64,000 nt of DNA from Sphaerisporangium siamense (GTDB taxonomy: Bacteria > Actinomycetota > Actinomycetes > Streptosporangiales > Streptosporangiaceae), in the NCBI RefSeq assembly GCF_014205275.1, contig NZ_JACHND010000001.1, forward strand, positions 2,542,001 to 2,606,000. Direction: 5' to 3'. The notes beneath the pieces are model-generated. The model was not told the DNA's origin and searched no databases. It saw nothing but the letters and a program-made list of their open reading frames with translations. The position numbers were made by a program, and so were the translations under genes. Within the stretch, counting starts at the first letter, position 1; every line of letters begins with the position of its first letter. Below, piece after piece: positions 52,540-64,000 of the stretch.

Positions 52540-53511
52540 ATGACTTCGGAGACGTCTGAGACCCGTCGTGTCCTGGTGGCCAAGCCGCGCGGTTACTGCG
52601 CGGGGGTCGACCGCGCCGTCCAGACCGTCGAGAAGGCCCTGGAGCTTTACGGCGCCCCCATCTACGTCCGCAAGCAGATCGTCCACAACACCCACGTGGT
52701 CCAGACCCTGGAGAAGCGTGGCGCGATCTTCGTCGACGAGACCGAGGAGGTCCCCGAGGGCGCGATCGTCGTCTTCTCCGCCCACGGCGTGGCCCCGGCC
52801 GTCCACGAGCAGGCGGCCCGCCTGTCGCTCAAGACCATCGACGCCACGTGCCCGCTGGTCACCAAGGTCCACAACGAGGCCAAGCGCTTCGCCGCCAACG
52901 ACTACGACATCCTCCTGATCGGCCACGAGGGCCATGAGGAGGTCGAGGGCACGGCGGGCGAGGCCCCCACGCACATCCAGCTCGTCGACGGCCTCGGCGG
53001 CGTCTCCGGCGTCCAGGTGCGCGATCCCGAGCGCGTCGTCTGGCTCTCCCAGACCACGCTCTCCGTGGACGAGACCACCGAGACCGTCTCCCGGCTCCGC
53101 GAGCGCTTCCCCAACCTGATCGACCCGCCGAGCGACGACATCTGCTACGCCACGCAGAACCGCCAGACGGCCGTCAAAGAGATCGCCCGCGAGGCGCAGC
53201 TCGTCATCGTCGTCGGCTCGACCAACTCCTCGAACTCCAAGCGGCTGGTCGAGGTCGCCAAGGACGCCGGGGCCGACGCCTCCTACCTGGTGGACGACGC
53301 GTCCTTCGTCCGCGACGAGTGGCTGGACGGCGTCACCACGGTCGGCGTGACCAGCGGGGCCTCCGTCCCCGAGGAACTGGTCGAAGGCGTCCTCGCCCGC
53401 CTGGCGTCCCGCGGCTTCGCCGACGTCCACGAGGTCGAGTCCGTCCCGGAGAGCGTCCGCTTCGCCCTCCCGCACGAACTCCGCCGCGACCTCCGCGCCA
53501 CCACGTCCTGA
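52540..53511 (+). CDS. ispH: 4-hydroxy-3-methylbut-2-enyl diphosphate reductase
   Basis: 323 residues. IspH makes IPP and DMAPP in the last step of the MEP pathway. The three Fe-S cluster Cys are present: Cys20 in [10 protein letters not shown], Cys104 in [12 protein letters not shown] and Cys202 in [11 protein letters not shown]. Other conserved parts are FSAHGVAP and SSNSKRL. The ATG at 52540 has no good ribosome site; a three-codon frame at 52532 ends on it. It supplies precursors for the isoprenyl synthase encoded at 9790. Confidence 0.96.
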   Translation: MTSETSETRRVLVAKPRGYCAGVDRAVQTVEKALELYGAPIYVRKQIVHNTHVVQTLEKRGAIFVDETEEVPEGAIVVFSAHGVAPAVHEQAARLSLKTIDATCPLVTKVHNEAKRFAANDYDILLIGHEGHEEVEGTAGEAPTHIQLVDGLGGVSGVQVRDPERVVWLSQTTLSVDETTETVSRLRERFPNLIDPPSDDICYATQNRQTAVKEIAREAQLVIVVGSTNSSNSKRLVEVAKDAGADASYLVDDASFVRDEWLDGVTTVGVTSGASVPEELVEGVLARLASRGFADVHEVESVPESVRFALPHELRRDLRATTS

Positions 53512-53671
53512 CCCGCCCACCACCGTCTGGAGTCGGCCGGCCGCTTCACCGCCGCGCCGGTCGACGCGCGCGGCCTTCTCACCGCCACACTTTCCCCGCG
53601 GCCGCGCGCTTTCCTGCCGGGTCGCAGGACGTCGGCTCCCCTCGTGTTCTCCCACGCGTGGAGTCGTCGGC

Positions 53672-54220
53672 TCAGCCGGTGTCCAGGGTCACGTTCGCGC
53701 GCTCCGCAACGCGGTCGGCGGTGAAGTACTCCGTCTCCTGACGGGCCCACCGCTCCCAGTGCGGCCGGTACGCCTCGCCGTCCTCCGGGCGGCCGAGGGC
53801 GCGGCGCCTGCGCACGGGCGGCGGCGCGTCCAGCCAGATCAGCGACGACAGGTACGGCCCCGCGGCCAGCGACCCCGCTCCGGCGCCCTCGACCACCACC
53901 ACCTCGGACGGCGGCAGCGCGCGCCACCCGGCGTACGCGCCGAGCGTCCAGTCGTAGCACCGCCAGCGCGGGGCCTCCCCGTCCGCCAGGGGGCGCAGCA
54001 CCCATTCCACGAGCCGCTCCGCGCCCGCCCGGAGTCCTTCCCAGCCCGGATAGAAGTCCTCCATGTGGACGAGCCCGGCGTCCAGCTCCGCGGCAAGCGC
54101 GCGGCCCAGCGTGGTCTTCCCGGACCCGGACGGCCCCTCGACCGCCACCACCCGCGCCCGCTCGGCCCGCAACCGTACGGCCAGCACACGCGCCGTGTCG
54201 GCGGAAGGATCACCGGGCAT
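53672..54220 (-). CDS. P-loop kinase, uridine kinase-like
   Basis: 182 residues. P-loop GPSGSGKTTLGRAL near residue 29, then VHMEDFYPGWEGL, where uridine kinases bind the nucleoside and phosphate, and VVVVEGAGAG, an acidic strand like Walker B. LDAPPPVRRRRALGRPEDGE resembles the lid. The enzyme probably phosphorylates a nucleoside or similar small molecule; the substrate is not certain. It follows the DUF6542 gene by 11 bases. Confidence 0.8.
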   Translation of the reverse strand: MPGDPSADTARVLAVRLRAERARVVAVEGPSGSGKTTLGRALAAELDAGLVHMEDFYPGWEGLRAGAERLVEWVLRPLADGEAPRWRCYDWTLGAYAGWRALPPSEVVVVEGAGAGSLAAGPYLSSLIWLDAPPPVRRRRALGRPEDGEAYRPHWERWARQETEYFTADRVAERANVTLDTG

Positions 54221-54231
54221 GGCCGAGGACG

Positions 54232-54774
54232 TCAGTCCTGCCCCTGCTCCCGGGCGGAGCCGTACACGCGCGGCTCGAAGTACCCCTCGGGCTCCGGCGC
54301 GTACACCGGCGCCTCGGGACCGGACCGGCGGCCCCGCGCCCCGGCGGCCGACGCCGCGGCGCGGTTCGCCCGCAGCTCGGCCCGCAGCTCGCTCACGCTC
54401 TCGGTCAGCCCCCGGAACCAGGCCACCCCCAGCACCAGCGCCGACCCCGCGAACAGCCACGGCGCCCCGGCGGAAAGATCGGTGAAGAGGCCGACGCCGA
54501 GCGCCTGGACCAGCGACGGCGCCCCCAACGCGCCGACCACGGCGCCGACCAGCGTGGCGACGAAGAACACCAGCGGCGGGGTGACCACCAGCGACAGCAG
54601 CTCGCGCGGCTGCACCAGCAGCACCCCGGCCAGGCAGGCCACGCAGAAGACCAGTCCCACGATCGTCGAGGACGCCGCGGCCTGGGCGAGGAGCGTGCAC
54701 ACGAAGACGAGCGCGATCGCGCCCCGGGCGGTCAGCCGGAGTCCCGGTCGTCGCGCGCGTTCCTGTGTCACCAC
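54232..54774 (-). CDS. DUF6542 multi-pass membrane protein
   Basis: 180 residues. I start at GTG 54774, preceded by GGGAGGGG; the frame extends upstream to ATG 54807 without such a site. Four membrane helices (about 12-125) are followed by a charged tail with LRAELRANRAAAS and a Pro/Tyr-rich end. This is the DUF6542 type typical of actinobacterial rmuC/ispH neighbourhoods. The function is unknown. Confidence 0.7.
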   Translation of the reverse strand: MVTQERARRPGLRLTARGAIALVFVCTLLAQAAASSTIVGLVFCVACLAGVLLVQPRELLSLVVTPPLVFFVATLVGAVVGALGAPSLVQALGVGLFTDLSAGAPWLFAGSALVLGVAWFRGLTESVSELRAELRANRAAASAAGARGRRSGPEAPVYAPEPEGYFEPRVYGSAREQGQD

Positions 54775-54823
54775 TGTCGCCCCTCCCGGCCTGGTCGGCG
54801 GCATCACGGCCGGCGGGTCGGCC

Positions 54824-56356
54824 CTACGACGAGTCTCGCGCCAACTTACCGTTCACGCGAAGCCCCTGGAACGGGCTTGCCGTCTCTTCACCGGCGGCTT
54901 GCGGGTACTCTGCCTCCCCGCCACCGTCCCCAAGCTCCCCGTAGCCGTCCCGCCCGCCTTCCGAACCCGGCATCGGCCCACTGCCGGAATCCGGCATCGG
55001 CCCATCCTCGGAATCCGGCACGGGGCCGCCACCGGAGGACGGATCGTCGTCCGACGCGGGCCCACCATCGGAGGTCGGATCGCCGTCCGTGGCCGACTCG
55101 CCGTCCAGTTCCGGCATCGAGGGCGGCCTCGGCATCTCCTCGACCGGCTCGGGCGCGGGGAGCGGGCCGTCCACCACGCCCAGGTCGTTGAGCTTGCGCG
55201 CGCTCACCAGCACCCGCCCCTCCAGCGACCCGACGCTCTTGTTGTACGCGATCACGGCCCGGCTCAGCGCCTTGCCCACCGCGTCCACGTTGCGCCCGAG
55301 CACCCCCAGCCGCTCGTACAGCTCCTTGCCCAGGTCGAACACGGCGCGGGCGTTCTCGCTCAGCGCCTGCTGCTGCCAGGCGTACTGCGCCGTCCTCAGC
55401 ATGGTGATCAGCGTGGTCGGGGTGGCGATGTGGACGCGCCTGCTCATGGCGTGCTCCAGCAGCCCGGGGTCGCGTTCCAGCGCGGGCGACAGGAACGCCT
55501 CACCAGGGACGAACAGCACCACGAACTCCGGCGCGGGGCTGAACGCCTGCCAGTACGCCTTGGCCGCCAGCCGGTCGACGTGGTCGCGCAGGTGCCGGGC
55601 GTGGGCGTCCAGCCGCGCGTCCTGCATCTCGCTCTCGCCCGCCTCCGCGGCCTCCAGATAGGCCGCCAGCGACACCTTGGAGTCCACGACGATGTTCTTG
55701 CCGCCCGCCAGTCGCACGACCATGTCGGGCCGTACGACGCCGTCCGCGGTCGAGGCGCTCGCCTGCTCGTCGAAATCGCAGAACCGGGACATCCCGGCGA
55801 TCTCCGCGACCCTGCGGAGCTGGAGCTCCCCCCACCGTCCCCGCGCCTCCGGACGCCGCAGCGCCCGCACCAGCGCCGTCGTCTGCGCCTTGAGCTGTTC
55901 GGAGCTCTGCCGCACGAACTCCATCTGCTTGCCCAGCTCGGCCCGCGCGACGCGGTGCCCGGTCTCGCTCTCGCGCAGCTGCTCCTGCACCTTGGCCAGG
56001 GTCTCGCGCAGCGGCGCCACCAGGTTCTCGACGGCCTGCCTGCGCTGCTCCAGGTCTCCCGCCGCGTCGGCGCGCGAGGCGGCGAAACGGCTCTCGGCCA
56101 GTTCCAGGAAGCGCAGATTGTTGACGTCCAGGGCGCGGTTCGACAGCGCCTGGAAGCGCTGGGTCATCTGCTCCTCGACGTAGGCCACCTTCTCTTCGGC
56201 GGCCACCGCCCGGGCCTCGGCCAGCGCGACCCTCGCCTCGGCCTCGCGCTGGGCCGCACCCGCGCGCGCCCGGCCGAGCGCGAGGCCGATGACCAGCCCG
56301 GCGGCGAGTCCCACGGCCAGTTGGAAGGCGAGTGCCATCACGTCCATCTCCCGCAT
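54824..56356 (-). CDS. rmuC: DNA recombination protein RmuC
   Basis: 510 residues. An N-terminal membrane segment (about 10-30) is followed by a long coiled coil (35-170) and the RmuC nuclease-like domain (about 180-380) with RGRWGELQLRRVAE, VVRLAGGKNIVVDSKVSL and VLFVPGEAFLSPAL. The C-terminal 110 residues form a Pro/Asp/Gly-rich low-complexity tail. RmuC limits DNA inversion and is thought to act on DNA structures. ATG 56338 with GGGAG upstream is an alternative start. Confidence 0.92.
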   Translation of the reverse strand: MREMDVMALAFQLAVGLAAGLVIGLALGRARAGAAQREAEARVALAEARAVAAEEKVAYVEEQMTQRFQALSNRALDVNNLRFLELAESRFAASRADAAGDLEQRRQAVENLVAPLRETLAKVQEQLRESETGHRVARAELGKQMEFVRQSSEQLKAQTTALVRALRRPEARGRWGELQLRRVAEIAGMSRFCDFDEQASASTADGVVRPDMVVRLAGGKNIVVDSKVSLAAYLEAAEAGESEMQDARLDAHARHLRDHVDRLAAKAYWQAFSPAPEFVVLFVPGEAFLSPALERDPGLLEHAMSRRVHIATPTTLITMLRTAQYAWQQQALSENARAVFDLGKELYERLGVLGRNVDAVGKALSRAVIAYNKSVGSLEGRVLVSARKLNDLGVVDGPLPAPEPVEEMPRPPSMPELDGESATDGDPTSDGGPASDDDPSSGGGPVPDSEDGPMPDSGSGPMPGSEGGRDGYGELGDGGGEAEYPQAAGEETASPFQGLRVNGKLARDSS

Positions 56357-56419
56357 GATTCCAGTCCGCGCCTCAGCCCGTGTCCGGTGTGGAGCCGGAG
56401 CACCGTAAACTCGGCGAAC

Positions 56420-57496
<1,077 letters not shown>

Positions 57497-57502
57497 CCCC
57501 CG

Positions 57503-57520
57503 GAGGAGGCGGCCCTCCTC
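57503..57520 (+). terminator. Hairpin after ychF
   Basis: GAGGAGG and CCTCCTC form a 7-bp stem with a 4-base loop six bases after the ychF stop. No T-run follows. Confidence 0.5.
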
Positions 57521-57688
57521 GGTGACGGCCTCGGCGCGGAGCCCTGGACAGGTTGGTCCCGGACGGGCTTCAGCCGCCCAGGACGGCGACCTCGACCATG
57601 GTGAGTGCGCCGGGCGTCTCGTCGACCGCGCCGACGCAATGGATCATTTATCCGTGTCTTTCGGGTGACGGGGCGATGCATAGATCAA

Positions 57689-57805
57689 CTACACGATCGG
57701 TGCCGGTTCGTCGACGACCGTGGCCGCGTCGCCGGTGGCGAAGCGGACGTCCCACTCATCGTCGGGCGGGGGGACCGTGACGCGATCTCCGCGCTTGGGG
57801 CTCAC
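57689..57805 (-). pseudogene. Truncated toxin gene next to intact antitoxin
   Basis: The 38-residue frame starts at a GTG that overlaps the antitoxin stop by four bases. Its first 28 residues (VSPKRGDRVTVPPPDDEWDV then RFATGDAA) match, from memory, the N-terminus of the cognate toxins of about 115 residues found in Streptomyces after this kind of antitoxin. After that the sequence becomes unrelated and stops. The DNA beyond (57570-57688) carries only fragments, such as the end of a frame reading DETPGALTMVEVAVLGG. The toxin is therefore most likely dead. Confidence 0.6.
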
Positions 57806-58272
57806 GCAGAGACCTCGACCGGACCGAAGTCTCCGCTCGTAGGCTTGCGCGCCGCCGCGTACTCCGATGGGTTCGCCTTGACGCGAGCCGTCGCGCGCCA
57901 GCCCACGATCACTTCTTCGGCTCTGTCGTCCAGGTCCAGTTCCGCGGCGTCGGACAGTGCCTCTACCAGTTCGAACGTGAAGTCTCGCACTTCGTCCGTG
58001 GCGAGGTGGCGGACCCAAGGGAAGACCTCGGGCATCGCGATGGCCAGCGTCCTGGCCGTCGGGTCGTGTTTGAGGAGGGCGAGGAACAGGCGGGACGCCG
58101 TCGCGAGGGTCCGGTCTCGCTGGTCCTCGCGGTCCGCGGCGGTCAGATAGAAGTCGGGCGCGTCCCGATGGGTGACACGTACACGCCCGAGACGTGTCGC
58201 ACGTTCGGCGACCGCCCGCGGGTTCCTCGACAGGTCGGAGAACGTCACCGTCTCCGCGTGGCTCGCGCTCAT
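57802..58272 (-). CDS. Phd/YefM-like antitoxin, long form
   Basis: 156 residues. The N-terminus is the prevent-host-death fold: ETVTFSDLSRNPRAVAERA, then VRVTHRDAPDFYLTAADRE. A helical C-terminal extension of about 100 residues (about 55-156) has acidic stretches and ends FGPVEVSA. Such proteins repress their own operon and neutralise a toxin encoded downstream; here that toxin is cut short. Only a weak ribosome site precedes ATG 58272. Confidence 0.75.
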   Translation of the reverse strand: MSASHAETVTFSDLSRNPRAVAERATRLGRVRVTHRDAPDFYLTAADREDQRDRTLATASRLFLALLKHDPTARTLAIAMPEVFPWVRHLATDEVRDFTFELVEALSDAAELDLDDRAEEVIVGWRATARVKANPSEYAAARKPTSGDFGPVEVSA

Positions 58273-58418
58273 ATCTTCATCATAGTCAGAACGTATTCTG
58301 ATCCACGTCTTGGCTGCCGGAGAAGGGCGTCCGTGACCGGCCTCGGAGCGACGGGATCGGGACGGGGCTACGGACGTCCAGGCCGGTCCGTGTGGGGCCG
58401 GCCTGGACGTCGGGGTCG

Positions 58419-61130
<2,712 letters not shown>

Positions 61131-61140
61131 CTATCGCGCT

Positions 61141-61180
61141 AAACACGAACTATCCAAGAGAACGAATAGTTCAAGTTCGT
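61141..61180 (-). promoter_or_regulatory. AT-rich dyad at the furA promoter, probable FurA operator
   Basis: GAACTAT (61147-61153) and ATAGTTC (61166-61172) form a perfect inverted repeat in a 40-base AT-rich patch just before furA. On the minus strand TTGAAC and TAGTTC are spaced 16 bases apart and may be -35 and -10 boxes, so repressor binding would block them. Confidence 0.5.
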
Positions 61181-61243
61181 ACCGCGTCAGGTCGCGTTCC
61201 CCCTGGTGCGGCCCGCCCCAAGGGCGCGGGCGGGGTCGCCGGG

Positions 61244-62224
61244 TCAGATGACCCGGATGATGTGCTTGCCGCGGGTGCCGCCGGATTCGAAGGCGCGGTG
61301 CGCCGCGGCGATCTCGGACAAGGGGCGGATCGTGTCGACGACCGGGCGGATCGCGCCGGACTCGACGAGGCGGGTGAGGTCGGCCAGCAACTCGTGGCGC
61401 GGGTCGCCGCTGAAGAACCGGACGCGGCGCGACCCGTGCGCGGCGGAGGCGACGATGTACGCGATCGAGGCGGCGATGCGCTCGGGGTCGAAGGAGATCG
61501 TGACCATGCGTCCCCCCGGGGCGAGCAGGCGCCGGAACTCGCGCAGCCGCGTGCCCGCCGTGTCGAGCACGACGTCGAACCGGCCGAGATCTGACGGGCC
61601 GGTGGTGGCGTAGTCGTACACCTCGTCGGCGCCGAGGTCGCGCACGAAAGCGAGGTTGCGTGCCCCGGCGAGCGCGGTGACCCGGGCGCCGTAGGCCCGG
61701 CCGAGCTGGACGGCGAGGCTGCCGACGCCGCCGCTCCCGCCGCGGACGAGAAGCCGCTCGCCCGCGCGCAGCCGGGCCTTGTCGCGCAGCGCGGTGATCG
61801 CCGTCGTGCCCACGGGGAGGGCCGCGGCCCGGACGAGGTCGAGCCCGGCCGGTGTGGGGGCCAGCCGGTCCAGGGAGACGGCCACGAACTCGGCGGCGCT
61901 GCCGAACCTCCTCGGCAGGACCCCCCACACCGGGTCACCCGGCTCGACGTCGGGCACGGGGCCGCGCGGCGCGCGGGCGGGACCCAGGGCGGCGATCTCC
62001 CCGGTGAAGTCGATCCCGACCCGCTTGGGGAAGCCGCGGCTCATGAGGGCGGTGACCGGTCGCAACCTGCCCGTCCGGCCAAGGAGCTCGCCGCCGTTGA
62101 CGCTGACGGCGTGCACGCGTACCAGCGCCTCGCCGGGGCCGGGCTCCGGCTTCGGCGCCCTGCCCTCGTAGAGCACCTCAGGGGGGCCGTACCTGTCGAA
62201 GAGCGCCGCGCGCATGTCGGTCAT
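61244..62224 (-). CDS. Medium-chain NADPH:quinone-type oxidoreductase
   Basis: 326 residues from ATG 62224; ATG 62236 is an alternative. The GroES-like half has VHAVSVNGGELLGR, and the NADPH fold has RGGSGGVGSLAVQLGRAYGA. Structural Zn ligands are absent, so it belongs to the zinc-free quinone oxidoreductase subgroup of the MDR superfamily. GGTRGKHIIRV at the end is typical. It is transcribed away from a TetR gene with two shared operators, so that regulator probably responds to a substrate of this enzyme. Confidence 0.9.
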   Translation of the reverse strand: MTDMRAALFDRYGPPEVLYEGRAPKPEPGPGEALVRVHAVSVNGGELLGRTGRLRPVTALMSRGFPKRVGIDFTGEIAALGPARAPRGPVPDVEPGDPVWGVLPRRFGSAAEFVAVSLDRLAPTPAGLDLVRAAALPVGTTAITALRDKARLRAGERLLVRGGSGGVGSLAVQLGRAYGARVTALAGARNLAFVRDLGADEVYDYATTGPSDLGRFDVVLDTAGTRLREFRRLLAPGGRMVTISFDPERIAASIAYIVASAAHGSRRVRFFSGDPRHELLADLTRLVESGAIRPVVDTIRPLSEIAAAHRAFESGGTRGKHIIRVI

Positions 62225-62306
62225 GGTGTGCCTCATCCGTTGTGGCCGGCCCGCGCCGGCCGTTGGTGTGCCCGTGCCGGGGAACGGCCGGGGGATGGGC
62301 CGTCGT

Positions 62307-62328
62307 AAGTGGACGACCCCATCCACTT
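62307..62328. promoter_or_regulatory. Operator-like dyad 1 (oxidoreductase/tetR gap)
   Basis: AAGTGGA-CGACCCCA-TCCACTT: perfect 7-bp inverted arms around 8 bases, in the 162-base gap between the oxidoreductase and the TetR gene. Confidence 0.65.
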
Positions 62329-62347
62329 GTTCGCACGCTAACACGCT

Positions 62348-62369
62348 AAACGGATGACCCCGTCCACTT
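62348..62369. promoter_or_regulatory. Operator-like dyad 2 (oxidoreductase/tetR gap)
   Basis: AAACGGA-TGACCCCG-TCCACTT: the same layout as the first dyad, with one arm imperfect, 41 bases downstream. It lies 18 bases before the tetR ATG. Confidence 0.6.
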
Positions 62370-62386
62370 AGGCTAAAGTGAGAGGC

Positions 62387-63058
62387 ATGACCGCCCCGCC
62401 GTCTCGGATCCCGCACGTCAAGGGGGCCGCCGGGGGCCTGCGCGCGGACGCCCGGCACAACCGCGAGCGCATCCTCGCCGCGGCCCGCGAGACCTTCGCC
62501 GCCCACGGGCTCGACGTGCCGATGGCCGAGATCGCCCGGCGGGCCGGCGTCGGGGTCGCGACCCTCTACCGCCGCTTCCCCACCAAGGAGGCGCTGGTCA
62601 CCGAGGCGTTCGCCGAGCAGTTCGCCGCGTGCGTCTCCGTCGTGGACGACGCGCTCGCCGACCCGGACCCGTGGCGCGCCTTCCGCGCGGTCATCGAGAA
62701 GGTGTGCGTCATGCAGGCCGCCGACCGGGGCTTCACGGCGGCGTTCCTCACCGCGTTTCCGGACGCGGTCCCCTTCGAACGGGAACGCGCCCGCGCCGAG
62801 CGGGGGCTGGCCGAGCTGGTACGGCGGGCCAAGGACGCCGGCCGGTTGCGCGCCGACTTCGTCATGGACGACCTCACCCTGCTGCTCATGGCCATCGGCG
62901 GCGTCACGTCCGGGTCGCCGGAGACCGCGGTGGCCGCCTGCCGCCGATTCGTGGCCTACCTCCTGCAGGCGTTCGGCGCCGATCCCGCCGAGAGCCCCGG
63001 CCCCCTGCCTCCGGCCCCGTCCCTGGAACTGCGCCGGCTCTTCCGCCCCGACGCCTGA
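62387..63058 (+). CDS. TetR family transcriptional regulator
   Basis: 223 residues from ATG 62387; GTG 62378 is also in frame. HTH region: NRERILAAARETFAAHGLDV, then IARRAGVGVATLYRRFPTKEALV. The C-terminal domain is helical (about 75-205). The two dyads upstream are its likely operators and would control both itself and the divergent oxidoreductase. Confidence 0.92.
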   Translation: MTAPPSRIPHVKGAAGGLRADARHNRERILAAARETFAAHGLDVPMAEIARRAGVGVATLYRRFPTKEALVTEAFAEQFAACVSVVDDALADPDPWRAFRAVIEKVCVMQAADRGFTAAFLTAFPDAVPFERERARAERGLAELVRRAKDAGRLRADFVMDDLTLLLMAIGGVTSGSPETAVAACRRFVAYLLQAFGADPAESPGPLPPAPSLELRRLFRPDA

Positions 63059-63070
63059 GCCGTCCCGGAG

Positions 63071-63445
63071 CTACGCGGGAGGACCGGCGGGGCGGTGGTC
63101 CGGCCGCGCGCGCTGCCAGGGCAGGCGGCCTTCCAGTTCGACGCCGAGGGAGAAGCTGAGGAAGGTCCTGACGGCCACGATGACGGCGAGGACGCCCACG
63201 CTCTGGAAGGTGGGCGAGATGGCGACGGTGCGGATGATGTCCCCGGCGACCAGGAACTCCAGGCCGAGGAGGATCGCCTTGCCGAGGCGCAGGCGGTACT
63301 CGCGGTAGAGGTCGGGCGCGGGGGAGCGGCGGAGTACTCGGGAGACGTACGTCACCGTCGCGGCCAGCGCGCCGACGACGATCACCGCCACACCGGCGAG
63401 GTCGATGGCCTTCCCGGTGCCCTCGACGACTGCCGCGAAGTCCAT
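63071..63445 (-). CDS. DUF1622 membrane protein
   Basis: 124 residues. Three membrane helices (about 13-37, 52-75, 78-100) separated by YREYRLRLGKAILLGLEFLVAGDII, whose middle part LGKAILLGLEFLVAGD is the conserved DUF1622 signature. The function is unknown. It converges on the TetR gene. Confidence 0.85.
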   Translation of the reverse strand: MDFAAVVEGTGKAIDLAGVAVIVVGALAATVTYVSRVLRRSPAPDLYREYRLRLGKAILLGLEFLVAGDIIRTVAISPTFQSVGVLAVIVAVRTFLSFSLGVELEGRLPWQRARPDHRPAGPPA

Positions 63446-63720
63446 GCGCGCCCCCGGTGCCTCGCCGTCCGGTCCGCAGGTGCGGTGGTGCCGATCCGTG
63501 CCGATCCATTTCGTCGGCGTGATCCGAATTCTGCCAGGGTGTGGTTCACGGCGAGGGCAAGCCGTTCGCGTGTCCTGGGGAGCCGTCCCGGAGGTGCGGA
63601 TCCGGGCGCGAAGCCGTGGCGGACCTGGGATCATGTGGGAACCGATATCGATCTCGTCCTTATATGAGTATTAGACATAGGTGGATATGTTCTGCTTTGC
63701 TCTCTTTTTCTGGCGGGCGA

Positions 63721-64000
63721 GTGGCAAGGAAGGGCGCAGTGCGGGGTGGTGAGCGGCAGGGGGCCGCGTCGAAGATCGGTCGGCTTCTGGCCATGGGGGT
63801 GGCGGGCGGCGTGCTCGTCGCGGGGGTCGCGTTGCCCGCGGTGGGAGGTGCGGGCTTCGGGCTGGTCTCGGCGGTGGACGAGGTGAACCTCACGCCCGAG
63901 GAGCTCTCCGAGCCACCGCCGGCCGAGGTCTCGGTCGTGCAGGACGCCAAGGGGCACGAGATCGCCCGGTTCTACGAGCAGTACCGCGAGACCGTGAAGC
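63721..64000 (+). CDS. Partial gene: class A penicillin-binding protein N-terminus
   Basis: 93 codons visible; the gene runs off the right edge. A basic tail is followed by one membrane segment (about residues 22-50) and then SVVQDAKGHEIARFYEQYRETV. The 'x-x-D-x-x-G-x-x-I-A' pattern after the anchor is typical of the start of bifunctional PBPs before their glycosyltransferase domain. GTG 63739, preceded by AAGGAAGG, is an alternative start with a better ribosome site. The catalytic domains are outside the window. Confidence 0.75.
   Translation, partial: MARKGAVRGGERQGAASKIGRLLAMGVAGGVLVAGVALPAVGGAGFGLVSAVDEVNLTPEELSEPPPAEVSVVQDAKGHEIARFYEQYRETVK

Overview
The window is chromosomal DNA from a high-GC actinomycete. 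Mycothiol S-conjugate amidase, GTP-dependent PEP carboxykinase, furA-katG, an actinobacterial-type IspH, several Ser/Thr kinases, frequent GTG starts and many start/stop overlaps all fit an actinobacterium. The mca/DUF4307/greA order fits the Streptosporangiales and relatives, but I cannot name a genus. I saw no rRNA, tRNA, CRISPR array, insertion sequence or phage gene.

Layout. 1-18 kb is mostly core and cell-envelope functions: mca with two small neighbours, greA, an NlpC/P60 hydrolase, TetR, pckG, a short-chain Z-isoprenyl synthase, PIN-PhoH, a response regulator/histidine kinase/lipoprotein operon, a lytic transglycosylase and a family 2 glycosyltransferase. 18.2-27.1 kb is a lanthipeptide cluster. 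27-34 kb has two unrelated fumarases on either side of two Ser/Thr kinases. 34.8-41.3 kb is a tightly overlapped myo-inositol catabolic operon, followed by an opposed MFS transporter. 42.6-46.3 kb has a WD40/membrane pair and an ABC-2 exporter. 46.5-57.5 kb is housekeeping: glpX, xseA/xseB, a lipid-droplet-associated protein, ispH, rmuC and ychF. 57.7-64 kb has a toxin-antitoxin remnant, katG-furA, an oxidoreductase divergent from its probable TetR repressor, a DUF1622 protein and the start of a penicillin-binding protein.

The most interesting locus is the lanthipeptide cluster. It has a lyase-kinase-cyclase synthetase whose cyclase keeps all three zinc ligands (class IV, LanL-like), an S9 serine peptidase, three intact precursor genes, one decayed precursor copy and two half-size ABC exporters that look like an asymmetric heterodimer. 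The three cores are built almost wholly from C-x-x-T/S tetrads: three, five and four of them. In every tetrad Cys lies three residues before the hydroxy residue, the reverse of the usual Ser/Thr-then-Cys order. This would give a ladder of small reversed (methyl)lanthionine rings. I do not recognise these peptides as a described product.

Regulatory DNA of note includes five 11-bp direct repeats before the isoprenyl synthase, a perfect TGTGA-N6-TCACA Crp-type site before the lytic transglycosylase, two operator-like dyads between the oxidoreductase and tetR, two TGG-N6-CCAAT dyads before pckG, and an apparently leaderless gene at 6749.
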